Source: Succinimonas amylolytica DSM 2873
Lineage (GTDB): Bacteria > Pseudomonadota > Gammaproteobacteria > Enterobacterales > Succinivibrionaceae
Reading direction: 5' to 3'
Length of the DNA: 44,438 nucleotides
Assembly (NCBI RefSeq): GCF_000378405.1
Contig: NZ_KB899640.1
Coordinates: 73,207 to 117,644 of the forward strand
In this document: piece after piece, positions 35,539-44,438 of the stretch
How positions within the stretch are numbered: position 1 is the stretch's first letter
How the letters are laid out: each line of letters begins with the position of its first letter
The notes under the pieces: generated by a model
Seen by the model: only the letters and a program-made list of their open reading frames with translations
What the model was told of the DNA's origin: nothing
Databases searched by the model: none
Program-made: the position numbers and the translations under genes

Positions 35539-37130
35539 ACATGAAATTAAATTACGTACACATGTGCATGTTTACATTAATCGGTCTGTATCTTCAAAAC
35601 ATCAGCAAAATTAATCTTTATGAAAGTTTACTACATTCTATGCTGATTTATGCTGAATTTCAGTATGTAGTTTTCTTTCATAGAATATACTCAGATCGAA
35701 GCCTCCAGGAATTCTGTACCGAAAAGCAATTACATGCGTTACATTTTGTTGTCGCAAACAAACCCCGTCAGACCCCGTTATTCTGCAAAAATTGTGATTT
35801 TTGACATCTCTGGAGCATTAATCAGAAAATCCCTGCTCTGGCAGCAGATCAGCCCCTGGTACGGCCTCTCCTATGCTTCCGGCCTGAAAACTCGTTAGTG
35901 GGCGTTTATATGCGATTTAAAAGTACTGAAATGCCCTGGCAGTATTTCCTTGAAGCGGGGCTTGATTCGCTATGGTCTTCTCCTGCTTTAGTAATTCCGG
36001 ATATGCGGTGGTGGTTCCTGAAATACCTTTCTCCGGAAATCTGAAATCTGGCAGAATCAGCTATGCTTCAGAACGGATATTCATAATCCGCGGGGCTCTC
36101 TGTTCCTGTTTTCTGTGCTGTCAGGAAAGCTTCTGCGCTGAATGGCAGCTCTTCCACGGCTCCGGTTCTTTCTGGGTATTTTCGTTCCTTTGCGGCTTCG
36201 CACCTGAGGAAGTCCGGTTTCTTAAAGTATACCTTCTCATTTTTCCCATGCGGGCAGCTCCGGTTTTCTATAGCTCCAAATTACGGAGGAGCTTCTTAGA
36301 GTGCGGTTTCTTTTTGCTATCCTGTCTGGCCTGAACCTGAAAGCTCTGAATAGTCCTTATTCTGGTGTTTCCGGATAAGTCTGCTGCTCCGGAGTGCTTT
36401 TCGGGAATGGCCAGGGTTTGGGAAATGCGATGCGGAAACGGCATCCTTCTGAGGATCGGGAAGTGCCGGCATGCTTTTTTCTGTCTTATGAACTGCCGCT
36501 ATTCTATGTCTCCTGTTTTAGGCTTGTCTGTGATGATAACGGGAATGTACTGCCTGTCTCTGTTCTGGAGGTGGCTACAGCTTTCCGGGGGCCAGATTAT
36601 TTCTAGGAAGGTCTCAGAATATCCGGAGTCCGGAGCAGGGCGGAGGAAAGGCGGTTTCAGGAGGGGCGGTTTCAGGAGGGGTTCTTTCTCGCGCAGGCCC
36701 GGTGCCTGGTACTATTTGGGGACTTTTTTCCCGGAAGGAAATGTCTTCTGGATTCCGGGCGGCTTCAGGAGCTACGGGAGACTTTTTCAGTCCTGATATC
36801 CGGAGGCGGATTTCCTTTCAGAGTCTGAGACCCTTAGGGCCACAGCTCAGGGAGTAAACTGCGGGGGCGCCCTGGAATAGCTGTGAAACGGCTTTGATTA
36901 GTGCGGAGCAAAGGTCTTGGCAGGGGACGGGTCCTTTTTTCCAGGAGTGAGGAAGAATACGGGAGGAAACAGGGGCTTATCTGAATAAAAAGGGGGAAAT
37001 ATTTATCGCAGGGCTTTCTGAAAGGGCGGGGGAGGGGGATTTGCCAGTTCAGGATCTCTTAAAGCCCGCATTTCTGCGAGCTTATAAGACCACGATTTTA
37101 TGGAAAGCAGTTCAGAACATCTCTAGCCAG

Positions 37131-37727
37131 CTAGGCTACCCTGTAAGCCTCGGAGATGCTCGATACGTTTCCCCCGTCTTCTCCGGCATCTTCAGCAACA
37201 AGGGCGCGAATCCAGTTTTCAAGCATGGAATCCTCGTTGCCGGTCTGCTTGTCGATTACCACATAGTGGATCTGGAACGAATCAGCCTGGAAGCCGTTCT
37301 TGTCGTTGAAGTGGCTGATGGTGTGGAACTTGTTAGCCTTGACATCCATATCGGTTATCACAAAGGTCAGATAGCGGCGAACACCATCATTCACCTGGCT
37401 GTGCTGGCGGAAGAGCTTGTAGCTGAAGAAGCTCATGTCGTGCCAGAAAGTCAGATAGGACACGCCTTCGTTAATAAGGATAACCTCGGCAGGCTTTCCC
37501 TCGATTTTGCAGCTGAATACAACGCCGTTGATGTTGTCATACCCTTCGGCACAGCTGGCGGCGATGCGGCTGGAAGAAAGATCTCCAACCTGTACGTCGG
37601 AAATGGAGCTTACCTTGCTTTCAGGAAGGTCGTTAATTACCGACTCAACAAAATTCTGTGATGCAACCTCACTCTCAATGAGCTTACCCAGTACGTCTAG
37701 GTTTAATTTATATAATTTGGTAGCCAT
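37131..37727 (-). CDS. Hypothetical 198-aa protein divergent from the McrBC-like operon
   Basis: No family was recognised with confidence. The protein is acidic and soluble, with strands such as NINGVVFSCKIEG and AEVILINEGVSYLTFW and a C-terminal segment FQIHYVVIDKQTG followed by LENWIRALVAED. The order has a faint likeness to Rpn/PDDEXK_2 nucleases, but the expected catalytic D and E-x-Q/K are not evident, so at best it would be a degenerate relative. AAGGAG about 10 bases before the ATG supports the start. It faces away from the ATPase/nuclease genes across 787 bases that hold two palindromes. A role tied to that system is possible from position only. Confidence 0.65.
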   Translation of the reverse strand: MATKLYKLNLDVLGKLIESEVASQNFVESVINDLPESKVSSISDVQVGDLSSSRIAASCAEGYDNINGVVFSCKIEGKPAEVILINEGVSYLTFWHDMSFFSYKLFRQHSQVNDGVRRYLTFVITDMDVKANKFHTISHFNDKNGFQADSFQIHYVVIDKQTGNEDSMLENWIRALVAEDAGEDGGNVSSISEAYRVA

Positions 37728-37938
37728 AATTACTTATCTCCTTCTCTTACTGCTTACCATTTTATGGTTGATGACCGGCGTGCAGTCAGTGGTCATTTTT
37801 CCCGCACGTCCACCATGATTGTACGCATCCGTTCGTACACATTCTTATTTTCCCCAATCCCGAATGCTATTGCAAATTTCTCACATAAGTTTTTTGCGTA
37901 TCTGTGAAAACGTTCACAAAAGAGATTTTAACAAATGT

Positions 37939-37968
37939 TTAACAATTGTCCGGGCCTTATTTTATAAA
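37939..37968 (+). promoter_or_regulatory. Weak sigma70 promoter toward the McrB-like gene
   Basis: TTAACA (37939-37944) and TATAAA (37963-37968) are separated by 18 bases. The leader to 38515 would be about 540 bases and pass the palindromes and the 38233 hairpin. Confidence 0.3.
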
Positions 37969-38036
37969 GTCTTGTTGCACAATGACTGTTAAGGTGTTTT
38001 CAGAACCCTGAAAATGGTTAATTTTTTGTGCTTTTG

Positions 38037-38090
38037 ATTAATATGTGATATTAATCCTGTTTAAGTCTTATCCATTAATCCAAATTAATG
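38037..38090. promoter_or_regulatory. Two AT-rich palindromes, possible operators
   Basis: ATTAATATGTGATATTAAT (38037-38055) is a perfect inverted repeat with a 3-base centre. CATTAATCCAAATTAATG (38073-38090) is a second perfect one with a 4-base centre. Both share an ATTAAT arm and are about 35 bases apart centre to centre, within the divergent intergenic region. Confidence 0.5.
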
Positions 38091-38232
38091 ATTACGATCT
38101 GCATCCTGTTTTTTTGGTAAACACGGCTCCGGTTCTTTGTTTAAAAGGATCGCAGTGTTTTTGCAATTAGAATGCAAAAATGTGAATAATATCACATTTA
38201 TTTATTAAAACCGTCCTGTTAGACTCTGGCTG

Positions 38233-38256
38233 CTGAGCAAAAAACGCTCAGATTTT
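38233..38256 (+). terminator. Leader hairpin upstream of the McrB-like gene
   Basis: CTGAGC (38233-38238) pairs with GCTCAG (38246-38251), followed by ATTTTTG. With the start at 38515 it lies in the 5' leader and could act as an attenuator. The rest of 37728-38514 has no supported ORF. Confidence 0.45.
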
Positions 38257-38514
38257 TGAATATTTGCGAAGCGCCCTGCCATGATTCCTGGCCGGATCTC
38301 CGTCCCGCAATTTTTTCGGGGCCGGGAGTTTTCCGGCTGTTCATATTCTGTCCGGTGTCCCGCCAAAACTGTGTCGCCTTTAGCATTAGGCACGAAAGAA
38401 CTTCTTATTAATGAGGCAACGGAGGGCAAGTATGCTATATTGTCCAAGATTTATGAAAGCCCTTCCGCGGGGCTTGTCTTCTTTATTTGCGCTTCAGGTT
38501 ACGAGGTTTTTATT

Positions 38515-41412
38515 ATGAGCAGTCAGAGCATGAGAACGGTAGTGGGCATTATCGAAAACAACCCCTTCAGCACCAATAACGGCAACAGATGTTCCTATGC
38601 GGATATAGGCTTTGAACGCTTTCCAGATGAGAAGAACCCTAAAAACGGCATTTACCGCCAGATCAATATGGGAACGTATTTCAGCCACTGCACAAAAGTG
38701 TTTCTGACGGCTGATGCTGACAACATTCTCAAAAAGCACGGAGGAATGCTGGTGGAGATGGATGTTGGTGAGTCTCCGGATCAGACCAAAGAATGCGAAT
38801 ATACAGTAGACAGCAAGAATATCAGGGATCTTCCCTCAGAACAGATAATTGAAATAATCCGCTCTCCGGTGCCCGATATGGCACAGCCTACAGTAAACAG
38901 CAGGGTCAGGCCGTCAACCCCGTACGTGATGCTCGAATCTGCGGTTTACGAGATCAACAGCTCTGATTTCTTCTTTATGAAGGATAACTACCGGCAGGTG
39001 TTTGAGTCCTTCGAGGAAGCCAAAGATGCACTCTGGCACAAGTACCGCGATTCCGGAATGATTCCGCCCTCGCTGGACTACCATGATTTTCTGTCTGAGG
39101 ATGAGGAATGCAGTCTTATAGATGCCTTCACCGAACGCATGTATGGCGCTATTGATTCCTACATTAAGGAAGTCGGAATGGAAAATGAGTTCGATGAGGC
39201 CAGGCTGCGGGAATTTGCTACCCGCGGATTTTCAGAGAACAACGCTGACAATGCCCAGTATGTGAAAATGATGGTGCAGTTCATGCGCGAAGCCCGGAAG
39301 CGATGGCTTGAGGAAAAAAATCTCTATGACAAGCTCCAGAAGCGGAATGATTCCCCTGCCGGAGATACCGATTTTCAGGGGTTTGTGAAGAAAATCCGTA
39401 CCAAGCAGGTGCTGGTGGGCCCTTTCCTGGTCAAAAACATCACGCAGTCCGCTGCGCCTGATTCCTGCTGCTTTACCATTGCCGTGCCGGATCGCGGTGC
39501 CTTCTGGATCAAGGAGGACTGCAACGCCACTACCAGAAGAATAGATCTTTCTACAGTGGAGGAATATATTGTCCCGTTTTCATTCGCGGGGCAGGAGCGC
39601 CGCTATGTCGTGCAGATGAAAAACTGGCAGATGAGCGGGGAAAAGCTGGATGTCATTGACGAGAAGAAGCTTATCGACAAATTCTGCAAGATCATACTGC
39701 AGAATTCCAGCATGCTGAAGGCCCAGAACATGACCATGTTCCGTAACAATATTTTTGGTACCAAGTTCCTGAAAGACAATCAGGAGCGTTCCCGGAGAGC
39801 CCTTGAGATAATTTCCGTTGCCGCTGATTATGATACCGAGCGTCAGAAGCTGTATGCGGATTTCAGCAAAAGCAAGGCCTGCAATGACTTTATCAGCACC
39901 TATGTTTCCGAAAACCGGGAGACCATTCTGGCGAAGTATGAGAAGTCAAAGCTTAAGGAAATCAATCAGAATACCGAAAAGCTGAAGCAGGAGCTGGAAA
40001 AGCTGGAAGGGCAGATTTCCGCCCGCAGGTCCGAGCTTTCCAAACTTAACAGGGATTACGAGAAGCTTTCGGATCCCGACTATCTGAAGCAGCTTAAAAA
40101 GCGGTCCGAGGTTCCTGCGGAGGATTATACCAATCTGAGCACCCGGTATCGGGAGCTCAGAAAGCAGCATGAGAATCTGGAGAAGGAGGTGGGCAGCCTC
40201 AGCAAGACCAGAGACAGCATCAGGGCGGATCTCACCTCGGATATTAAGGATCTGGACGCCCGGTACCTGGAAATGCATTCCATGCTCAAGGCCTTTACCT
40301 CCCAGCCCAAGTCGGCCGGTAAGGGGCTTAAGTTTGATTCTCCGGAGGTTTCCCAGATAAATCTGGACAATCTCTCCAAGAGCCGGAACCGTTATATCGA
40401 GGAGCTTCACAGAAGCCTCAGAAGCATGGATCGCCCCATCGACAAGGAAAAGCTCATTTCCATGGTTATTACCATTGCCCAGAATCAGTTTACCATCCTG
40501 GCAGGGCTTCCGGGATCCGGCAAGACCTCCTTTGTCAAGTGCATGGGCAAGGCTCTGAATCTGGGCAGCCGGCTGCATACTGTGCCTGTGGCCCGCGGCT
40601 GGACCTCGCAGCGTGATATTCTGGGGTACTGGAATTCTCTTGCGGGAACTTTTCAGAGGGCGCCTACCGGGCTCTGGGAGCTCATGACCACTCTGGACAG
40701 CGAGACCGACCCTTCCCGGGTGACTCCGGCCCTTCTTCTTCTTGATGAAATGAACCTCTCTTCCCCGGAGCACTATTTTTCATCATTCCTGGATCTGGCA
40801 GACGGGGAGTCCGAGCGCCGCATATTCACCGGAGTTCCGGAGAAGAGCTACCTCAATGTGCCGGAATACTTCCACTTCATCGGCACGGTTAACAGTGACG
40901 ATACCGTTAATATTCTGTCCCCCCGCATGCTCGACCGGTCGGCAGTTATTCTGTTTGATGAAAAGCCGAGCCAGGCCGCCGATATGAGAAAGACCGCCGG
41001 GATGACCGATGTTATGAAGACCTACAGTGCGGCCAACTGGCTTGCCCTGTTCAGTCCTACTTCCGTGGTGGACAATCAGTTCTATCAGGCTCTTAACAGC
41101 ATCGAGGAGACGCTTTACGATCCCTCTCACGAGATGGGACAGCGGGTGGTAATTTCGTACCGCAAGCATCAGCAGATCCTGAATTTCCTGTCAGTAGCCA
41201 AGGATATGATGGAATCGGACAGAGCCATGGATTATGCCGTGAAGCAGTTTGTGCTGCCGATGATTGCCGGAATGGGCGAGGGATTCCGCAAGCGGCTGGA
41301 AAATCTGGGAGCGGTGTTTGAAAGCAATAACCTGACTGATTCAAAGCATCTCCTGGATGACATGGTTACTGCCGGTGATGATCACATGAACAGCTATCAG
41401 TTCCTGGGCTAG
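38515..41412 (+). CDS. McrB-like AAA+ ATPase with coiled coil
   Basis: From ATG 38515, with GAGG 8 bases upstream, the protein has 965 residues. The longer in-frame start at 38281 lacks such a site. The first ~470 residues are of unknown fold, presumably DNA-sensing. Residues ~473-590 are a long heptad-rich coiled coil (EKLKQELEKLEGQISARRSE). The AAA+ module has Walker A GLPGSGKTS (K670), Walker B LLLLDEMN (D744-E745) and VNSDDTVNILSPRMLDR, where McrB GTPases have NTxD. McrB-type motors power a partner nuclease that cuts foreign DNA. The DUF2357/McrC-like nuclease gene follows 23 bases downstream, so the two form an operon. It is a type IV restriction-like defence system by inference. Confidence 0.83.
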   Translation: MSSQSMRTVVGIIENNPFSTNNGNRCSYADIGFERFPDEKNPKNGIYRQINMGTYFSHCTKVFLTADADNILKKHGGMLVEMDVGESPDQTKECEYTVDSKNIRDLPSEQIIEIIRSPVPDMAQPTVNSRVRPSTPYVMLESAVYEINSSDFFFMKDNYRQVFESFEEAKDALWHKYRDSGMIPPSLDYHDFLSEDEECSLIDAFTERMYGAIDSYIKEVGMENEFDEARLREFATRGFSENNADNAQYVKMMVQFMREARKRWLEEKNLYDKLQKRNDSPAGDTDFQGFVKKIRTKQVLVGPFLVKNITQSAAPDSCCFTIAVPDRGAFWIKEDCNATTRRIDLSTVEEYIVPFSFAGQERRYVVQMKNWQMSGEKLDVIDEKKLIDKFCKIILQNSSMLKAQNMTMFRNNIFGTKFLKDNQERSRRALEIISVAADYDTERQKLYADFSKSKACNDFISTYVSENRETILAKYEKSKLKEINQNTEKLKQELEKLEGQISARRSELSKLNRDYEKLSDPDYLKQLKKRSEVPAEDYTNLSTRYRELRKQHENLEKEVGSLSKTRDSIRADLTSDIKDLDARYLEMHSMLKAFTSQPKSAGKGLKFDSPEVSQINLDNLSKSRNRYIEELHRSLRSMDRPIDKEKLISMVITIAQNQFTILAGLPGSGKTSFVKCMGKALNLGSRLHTVPVARGWTSQRDILGYWNSLAGTFQRAPTGLWELMTTLDSETDPSRVTPALLLLDEMNLSSPEHYFSSFLDLADGESERRIFTGVPEKSYLNVPEYFHFIGTVNSDDTVNILSPRMLDRSAVILFDEKPSQAADMRKTAGMTDVMKTYSAANWLALFSPTSVVDNQFYQALNSIEETLYDPSHEMGQRVVISYRKHQQILNFLSVAKDMMESDRAMDYAVKQFVLPMIAGMGEGFRKRLENLGAVFESNNLTDSKHLLDDMVTAGDDHMNSYQFLG

Positions 41413-41435
41413 CCTGCTGCTTTCGGATACAGCCT

Positions 41436-43355
41436 ATGATTGATGCCGATATCTATGTGGCGCAGACGTCACTGTACAGCAGGGAGCTACTGACGGGAGA
41501 AAACGTCAAATGCTTTGCCCTGCTTGAGAACGGGGCACCGGTATGCTATTCAGCCAATCCTGAAGGGATTCTGCAGATTCCCGATGATTACTATATTCAC
41601 ATTGACTGCCGTCTGAGAGTTCCCGTGGCGGCAGGGCAGTCCGTGAACATTTCGGTGCATTTTAATGATGAGACCTACTATTTTGCCAAGACGGGGGTTC
41701 AGAACAATACAGACATCTGGGAGCCTGTGTGGGGCAGCAATGCCAAGCACCGGGGACGCCCCTTCTATAATCTTTCCGGACGTCATGAGCTGGTTTTCCG
41801 GGTCTCCCGGGGGGAGACGGTCAGCCGGTTCAGCGTGATGGTGGAGTTTCTGGCCTCCGGAAATACCGCCAACGAGATCCGGGAAATGCTGGAAACCATA
41901 AACAACAATTATGACGAGATTTCCAGCATGTGTCTGGACTCCGACATGAGCAAAAGCTCGCTTCTGAACCTTATTGACAGGTCGGAGGAGATTGTCGAGG
42001 ATCTGACCGGGCTGTGGCAGCCCTTCCTGAAAAATCTGCGCCGGGTTCTCGGGCCCGAGCTTGCGGTTACGCCCAACGGCATTCCGAATTCCCCGGAGGC
42101 GATTCACTGGCTCTGCGAGAACCCCCGGGCTTTGAGCTACTGCCAGCCGGAGGAGCTGGATTTTGTGCTGCACGGCTTTCCGGTAAGGACGGACTATGCC
42201 GCCGAGGAGGTGGTGGTTCCCAAGTACGAGCTTTATGAAAACAAGGTCATTCTGGGATTCTTCGAGCATATTCAGACCAGAATGTCCGATGTTCTCAGCT
42301 TTATTGCCAAGAACAAGCATCAGGAAATCCGGATAAATTCGGCATATCCCGGATATATCAGATACGTGGACATCGTCCGGGAATTCGGGTTCGATCAGCT
42401 GAAAAAGCAGGAGAGCCGGATTGTGAAGCTGCAGGACCGGCTGTACCGCCTGTATTCGAGTTTCCGGAAAATTACCGGCCTCAGAGCGGGGGGGCGTCCG
42501 GCCATGCCAAAAATTACTCCGTTTGTGGCCCGGAACCGGATTTATCTGCATCTGTTTACCCTGATTAAGAACTGGTATGAAAACAGCCGTCAGGAGCTGA
42601 CCCTTAACGATTTTGCCATGCACTTTATCAAGCTGGACAAGCTTTTTGAGTTCAAGGTGCTGACTACGGTGGTGGGGGTCATTAATGATCTTGGCGGTTC
42701 CAGCCAGGCGATGGAATGGCATGACATGTCCGACAATACCGCCCTTCAGGAACAGCCCTTTGGCGGCATTCCCGGAAAGCGTCCGGATGAGGAGCCCTTC
42801 AATTACTACCGCTGGATGGGGCCGGAAGGGGAATTTACTCTGGAGCTCTGGTATGAGCCGCGCATTCACATGGTGGAGAAGACCTGCGACGGGGATCTGG
42901 CGGTGGTGGAGAACTTTTCCAATGATCCGAACTATGTGCTGACCCCGGATTTTGTGTTCCGGGTCTGCTGGAAGGGGGATTCCCAGGTTCAGGACTGGCT
43001 GATTATGGATGCCAAGTACAGCTCTGATGAAACGGTCCGCAAGCAGTCACTGCCTCTTTTGCGGTCAAAGTATATGGTCTCCCTGAATCAGAAGCGTGGC
43101 TTCCCCTTCTATAACCCGGTTCAGGCGGTCTGGGCTCTTTATTCCCGGGGCGTGCAGGATCAGGTCCCGGTCTATGCCAGGGCGAATCATCTGGGCGGGG
43201 AGTACCCGGTCCTTCCTTCGCTGTGCGGCGTGAGACTGGGGCGGGCTGACGGGGATCGGGTGATCTTCAGGAATATGTTCTGCGATCTTCTGAATACCCT
43301 GAAAAAAATGCATGGCACCTTTACCTGTACCGGCGGAAAGGGAGGTGCGCAGTAG
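41436..43355 (+). CDS. DUF2357/McrC-like PD-(D/E)XK nuclease
   Basis: This encodes 639 residues. The N-terminal ~330 residues are beta-rich and then helical, fitting DUF2357-type proteins (HRGRPFYNLSGRHEL, ENKVILGFFEHIQTR). The C-terminal nuclease fold has YVLTPDFVF (D505), WLIMDAKYSS (D525, K527) and a preceding ELWYEPR, the expected PD-(D/E)XK arrangement. It would be the cutting partner driven by the upstream AAA+ protein. The gene starts 23 bases after the ATPase stop and is followed by a strong terminator, so it is the last gene of the operon. All candidate catalytic residues are present. Closest known layouts are McrBC and LlaJI-type restriction modules. Confidence 0.82.
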   Translation: MIDADIYVAQTSLYSRELLTGENVKCFALLENGAPVCYSANPEGILQIPDDYYIHIDCRLRVPVAAGQSVNISVHFNDETYYFAKTGVQNNTDIWEPVWGSNAKHRGRPFYNLSGRHELVFRVSRGETVSRFSVMVEFLASGNTANEIREMLETINNNYDEISSMCLDSDMSKSSLLNLIDRSEEIVEDLTGLWQPFLKNLRRVLGPELAVTPNGIPNSPEAIHWLCENPRALSYCQPEELDFVLHGFPVRTDYAAEEVVVPKYELYENKVILGFFEHIQTRMSDVLSFIAKNKHQEIRINSAYPGYIRYVDIVREFGFDQLKKQESRIVKLQDRLYRLYSSFRKITGLRAGGRPAMPKITPFVARNRIYLHLFTLIKNWYENSRQELTLNDFAMHFIKLDKLFEFKVLTTVVGVINDLGGSSQAMEWHDMSDNTALQEQPFGGIPGKRPDEEPFNYYRWMGPEGEFTLELWYEPRIHMVEKTCDGDLAVVENFSNDPNYVLTPDFVFRVCWKGDSQVQDWLIMDAKYSSDETVRKQSLPLLRSKYMVSLNQKRGFPFYNPVQAVWALYSRGVQDQVPVYARANHLGGEYPVLPSLCGVRLGRADGDRVIFRNMFCDLLNTLKKMHGTFTCTGGKGGAQ

Positions 43356-43406
43356 GGCGCGTTCCGGCGGCGGAAGCCGCTGCCTTCCCGTTTCAGACTT
43401 CAGAAC

Positions 43407-43440
43407 AAAGGCCGGTGCCGACGAAGAGGCACCGGCCTTT
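43407..43440 (+). terminator. Strong terminator of the McrBC-like operon
   Basis: AAAGGCCGGTGCC (43407-43419) pairs perfectly with GGCACCGGCCTTT (43428-43440) over an 8-base loop, followed by ATTCTTTT. It lies 51 bases after the nuclease stop. Confidence 0.9.
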
Positions 43441-43635
43441 ATTCTTTTCAGCGGGCAAATATTGCCGGACTGCGGAAGCGAGGCGGACCGGATCAGGAAT
43501 AATATAGCCGGGGCAGCGAAGCTGCTGCAAAAATGCAGAAAGCAGAATAACTCAGCGGAATAGCAGGAAACAGAAAAAAGAAAACTGGAAAAGAAAAAAT
43601 AAAAGGGGATTCAATAAGACAAGGGAGAATTCAAA

Positions 43636-43713
43636 TGGTCGGTGATAGAGGATTTGAACCTCCGACCTTCTCGTCCCTAACGAGACGCGCTAACCAGGCT
43701 GCGCTAATCACCG
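43636..43713 (-). tRNA. tRNA-Pro, anticodon AGG
   Basis: The minus strand folds into a full cloverleaf: acceptor CGGTGAT/ATCACCG, D stem GCGC/GCGC, anticodon stem TCTCG/CGAGA with loop TTAGGGA, T stem GGAGG/CCTCT with TTCAAAT. C1-G72, A73 and G35-G36 are proline identity elements, and CCA is encoded. The anticodon reads AGG, decoding CCU. Bacterial Pro tRNAs normally carry G, C or U at position 34. It is otherwise very similar to the neighbouring CGG gene. Confidence 0.9.
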
Positions 43714-43739
43714 ACACAGATGGATAGAAACTTCAACAG

Positions 43740-43816
<77 letters not shown>

Positions 43817-43849
43817 ATTGTTTGTCTGTCTATCGTTTCGACAGGTGCT

Positions 43850-43877
43850 ATTTTATTGATTCCTGATTTGATGTCAA
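43850..43877 (-). promoter_or_regulatory. Promoter of the tRNA-Pro pair
   Basis: On the minus strand a perfect -35 TTGACA (43872-43877) and a -10 TAAAAT (43850-43855) are separated by 16 bases, about 34 bases before the first tRNA. Confidence 0.8.
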
Positions 43878-44438
43878 GAAGAAATCCTTAAAATTCGCTA
43901 TTTTTTTTTTAAAGTGGCCTGACTGCTGAAAAAAACAGCAGTTTTGGCTATTAAGTGAGCATTTGTCGGTGATCGGAGGGCGATTTTCAGGCCTCCGGCT
44001 CCCGGAAACGCCCTGTCTGGTATTCCTGAAAATGAGATGTCCGGTTCTCAGGGCCGGTTCTCTGCTGCGCTGAGGTGCTGCGGGAGCGGGAGACTGTGCT
44101 CTTGCGGAAAGCAGAAATGCAGGACCGAAAGGGCGTTTCAGATCCCGGTCTCTGTTTACAGCAGGGGGAACTGATCCGGAGACCTGATGTTTCGGGACCG
44201 GGAGCGATGACTGCCCTCTTTTAAAGGCAACATCTCAGGAAAGACCGGAGTATGTACGGGGCTGAAGGACTGATACTTCGGGAGCCAGGCTCTGAAAGGC
44301 CCTTTTCTGATGTTCCCAGGATAAGGAAGCCGCCTGCTCCTTTTTGGAGAGTTTCCGGAAGGTTTTTATTCAGGATGGGCGGCAGTTACAGCTTACATTT
44401 CGCAGTTGAGATTGCTTAATTACCACTTTTTATAATGG
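43878..44438. other. Window end, no gene seen
   Basis: No convincing ORF or RNA gene was found. A stem ACTGCTG (43922-43928)/CAGCAGT (43936-43942) followed by TTTT may be a weak plus-strand terminator. Confidence 0.4.

Larger units (their letters stand above)
34610..37130. other. 2.5-kb gene-poor tract
   Basis: No ORF here looks real; those at 35541-35804, 35972-36334 and 36365-36796 have no start signals or recognisable sequence. The part from 35,040 to 35,800 is AT-rich with CTGTAAT palindromes and an orphan terminator. The part from 36,000 to 37,000 is GC-rich with a doubled 15-bp unit (36650-36679). It may be decayed genes. Confidence 0.5.

Noticed and set aside
35972-36796. Two plus-strand ORFs of 120 and 143 aa
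   Set aside because: They are Phe/Cys/Ser-rich or Gly/Arg-rich, lack ribosome-binding sites and resemble nothing known.
41550-42869. Minus-strand 439-aa ORF antisense to the DUF2357 nuclease gene
   Set aside because: The nuclease motifs are on the plus strand within a clear operon; the antisense frame has no motif or start signal.

Overview
The window looks like a chromosomal segment of a gammaproteobacterium of roughly 50-55% GC in its genes. The proQ-prc gene pair, a ZapC-like division protein, Hcp, a flagellin and a CesT-type chaperone all fit that group. The many degenerate IS elements, an AAA/PDDEXK_9 protein and a TIGR04076 protein are typical of gut or rumen anaerobes, so Succinivibrionaceae (Aeromonadales) is a plausible but unproven guess. 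Most genes have good Shine-Dalgarno sites and several end in textbook intrinsic terminators.

Region 1 (1-8.4 kb) is a mobile-element graveyard. It holds the 3' end of an IS66 transposase, a small lipoprotein gene, inverted remnants of another IS66 element, an AAA-ATPase/PD-(D/E)XK protein, and a decayed phage family-A DNA polymerase gene. That pseudogene is split by an apparently complete IS1634-family element (5045-7667), which has 13-bp terminal inverted repeats and an unusually long, identical 149-bp target duplication. Region 2 (8.4-13.8 kb, minus strand) holds a flagellin gene, then a run of four genes: two unknowns, a leaderless GH84 hexosaminidase and an Hcp (type VI secretion) gene.

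Region 3 (13.8-31.1 kb) is ordinary chromosome. It has proQ and prc, a large beta-helix-type lipoprotein with an acidic repeat linker, a purine deaminase/nucleoside-gate membrane protein pair, a PfkB sugar kinase, a subtilisin-type lipoprotein, a GT2-like/HAD pair, a TIGR04076 protein, an EamA exporter and a membrane-anchored unknown. Region 4 (31.1-37.7 kb) is gene-poor. A CesT-type secretion chaperone and a small possible partner sit there, followed by a ZapC-like gene embedded between AT-rich, apparently non-coding tracts with palindromes and an orphan terminator.

Region 5 (37.1-44.4 kb) is the most likely defence locus. A two-gene operon encodes a coiled-coil McrB-like AAA+ ATPase and a DUF2357/McrC-like PD-(D/E)XK nuclease. 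It lies divergent from an unknown 198-aa gene, with two AT-rich palindromes and a leader hairpin between them. It ends at a strong terminator next to two tandem tRNA-Pro genes, one with the rare anticodon AGG. All calls were made by reading the sequence; no database search was run.
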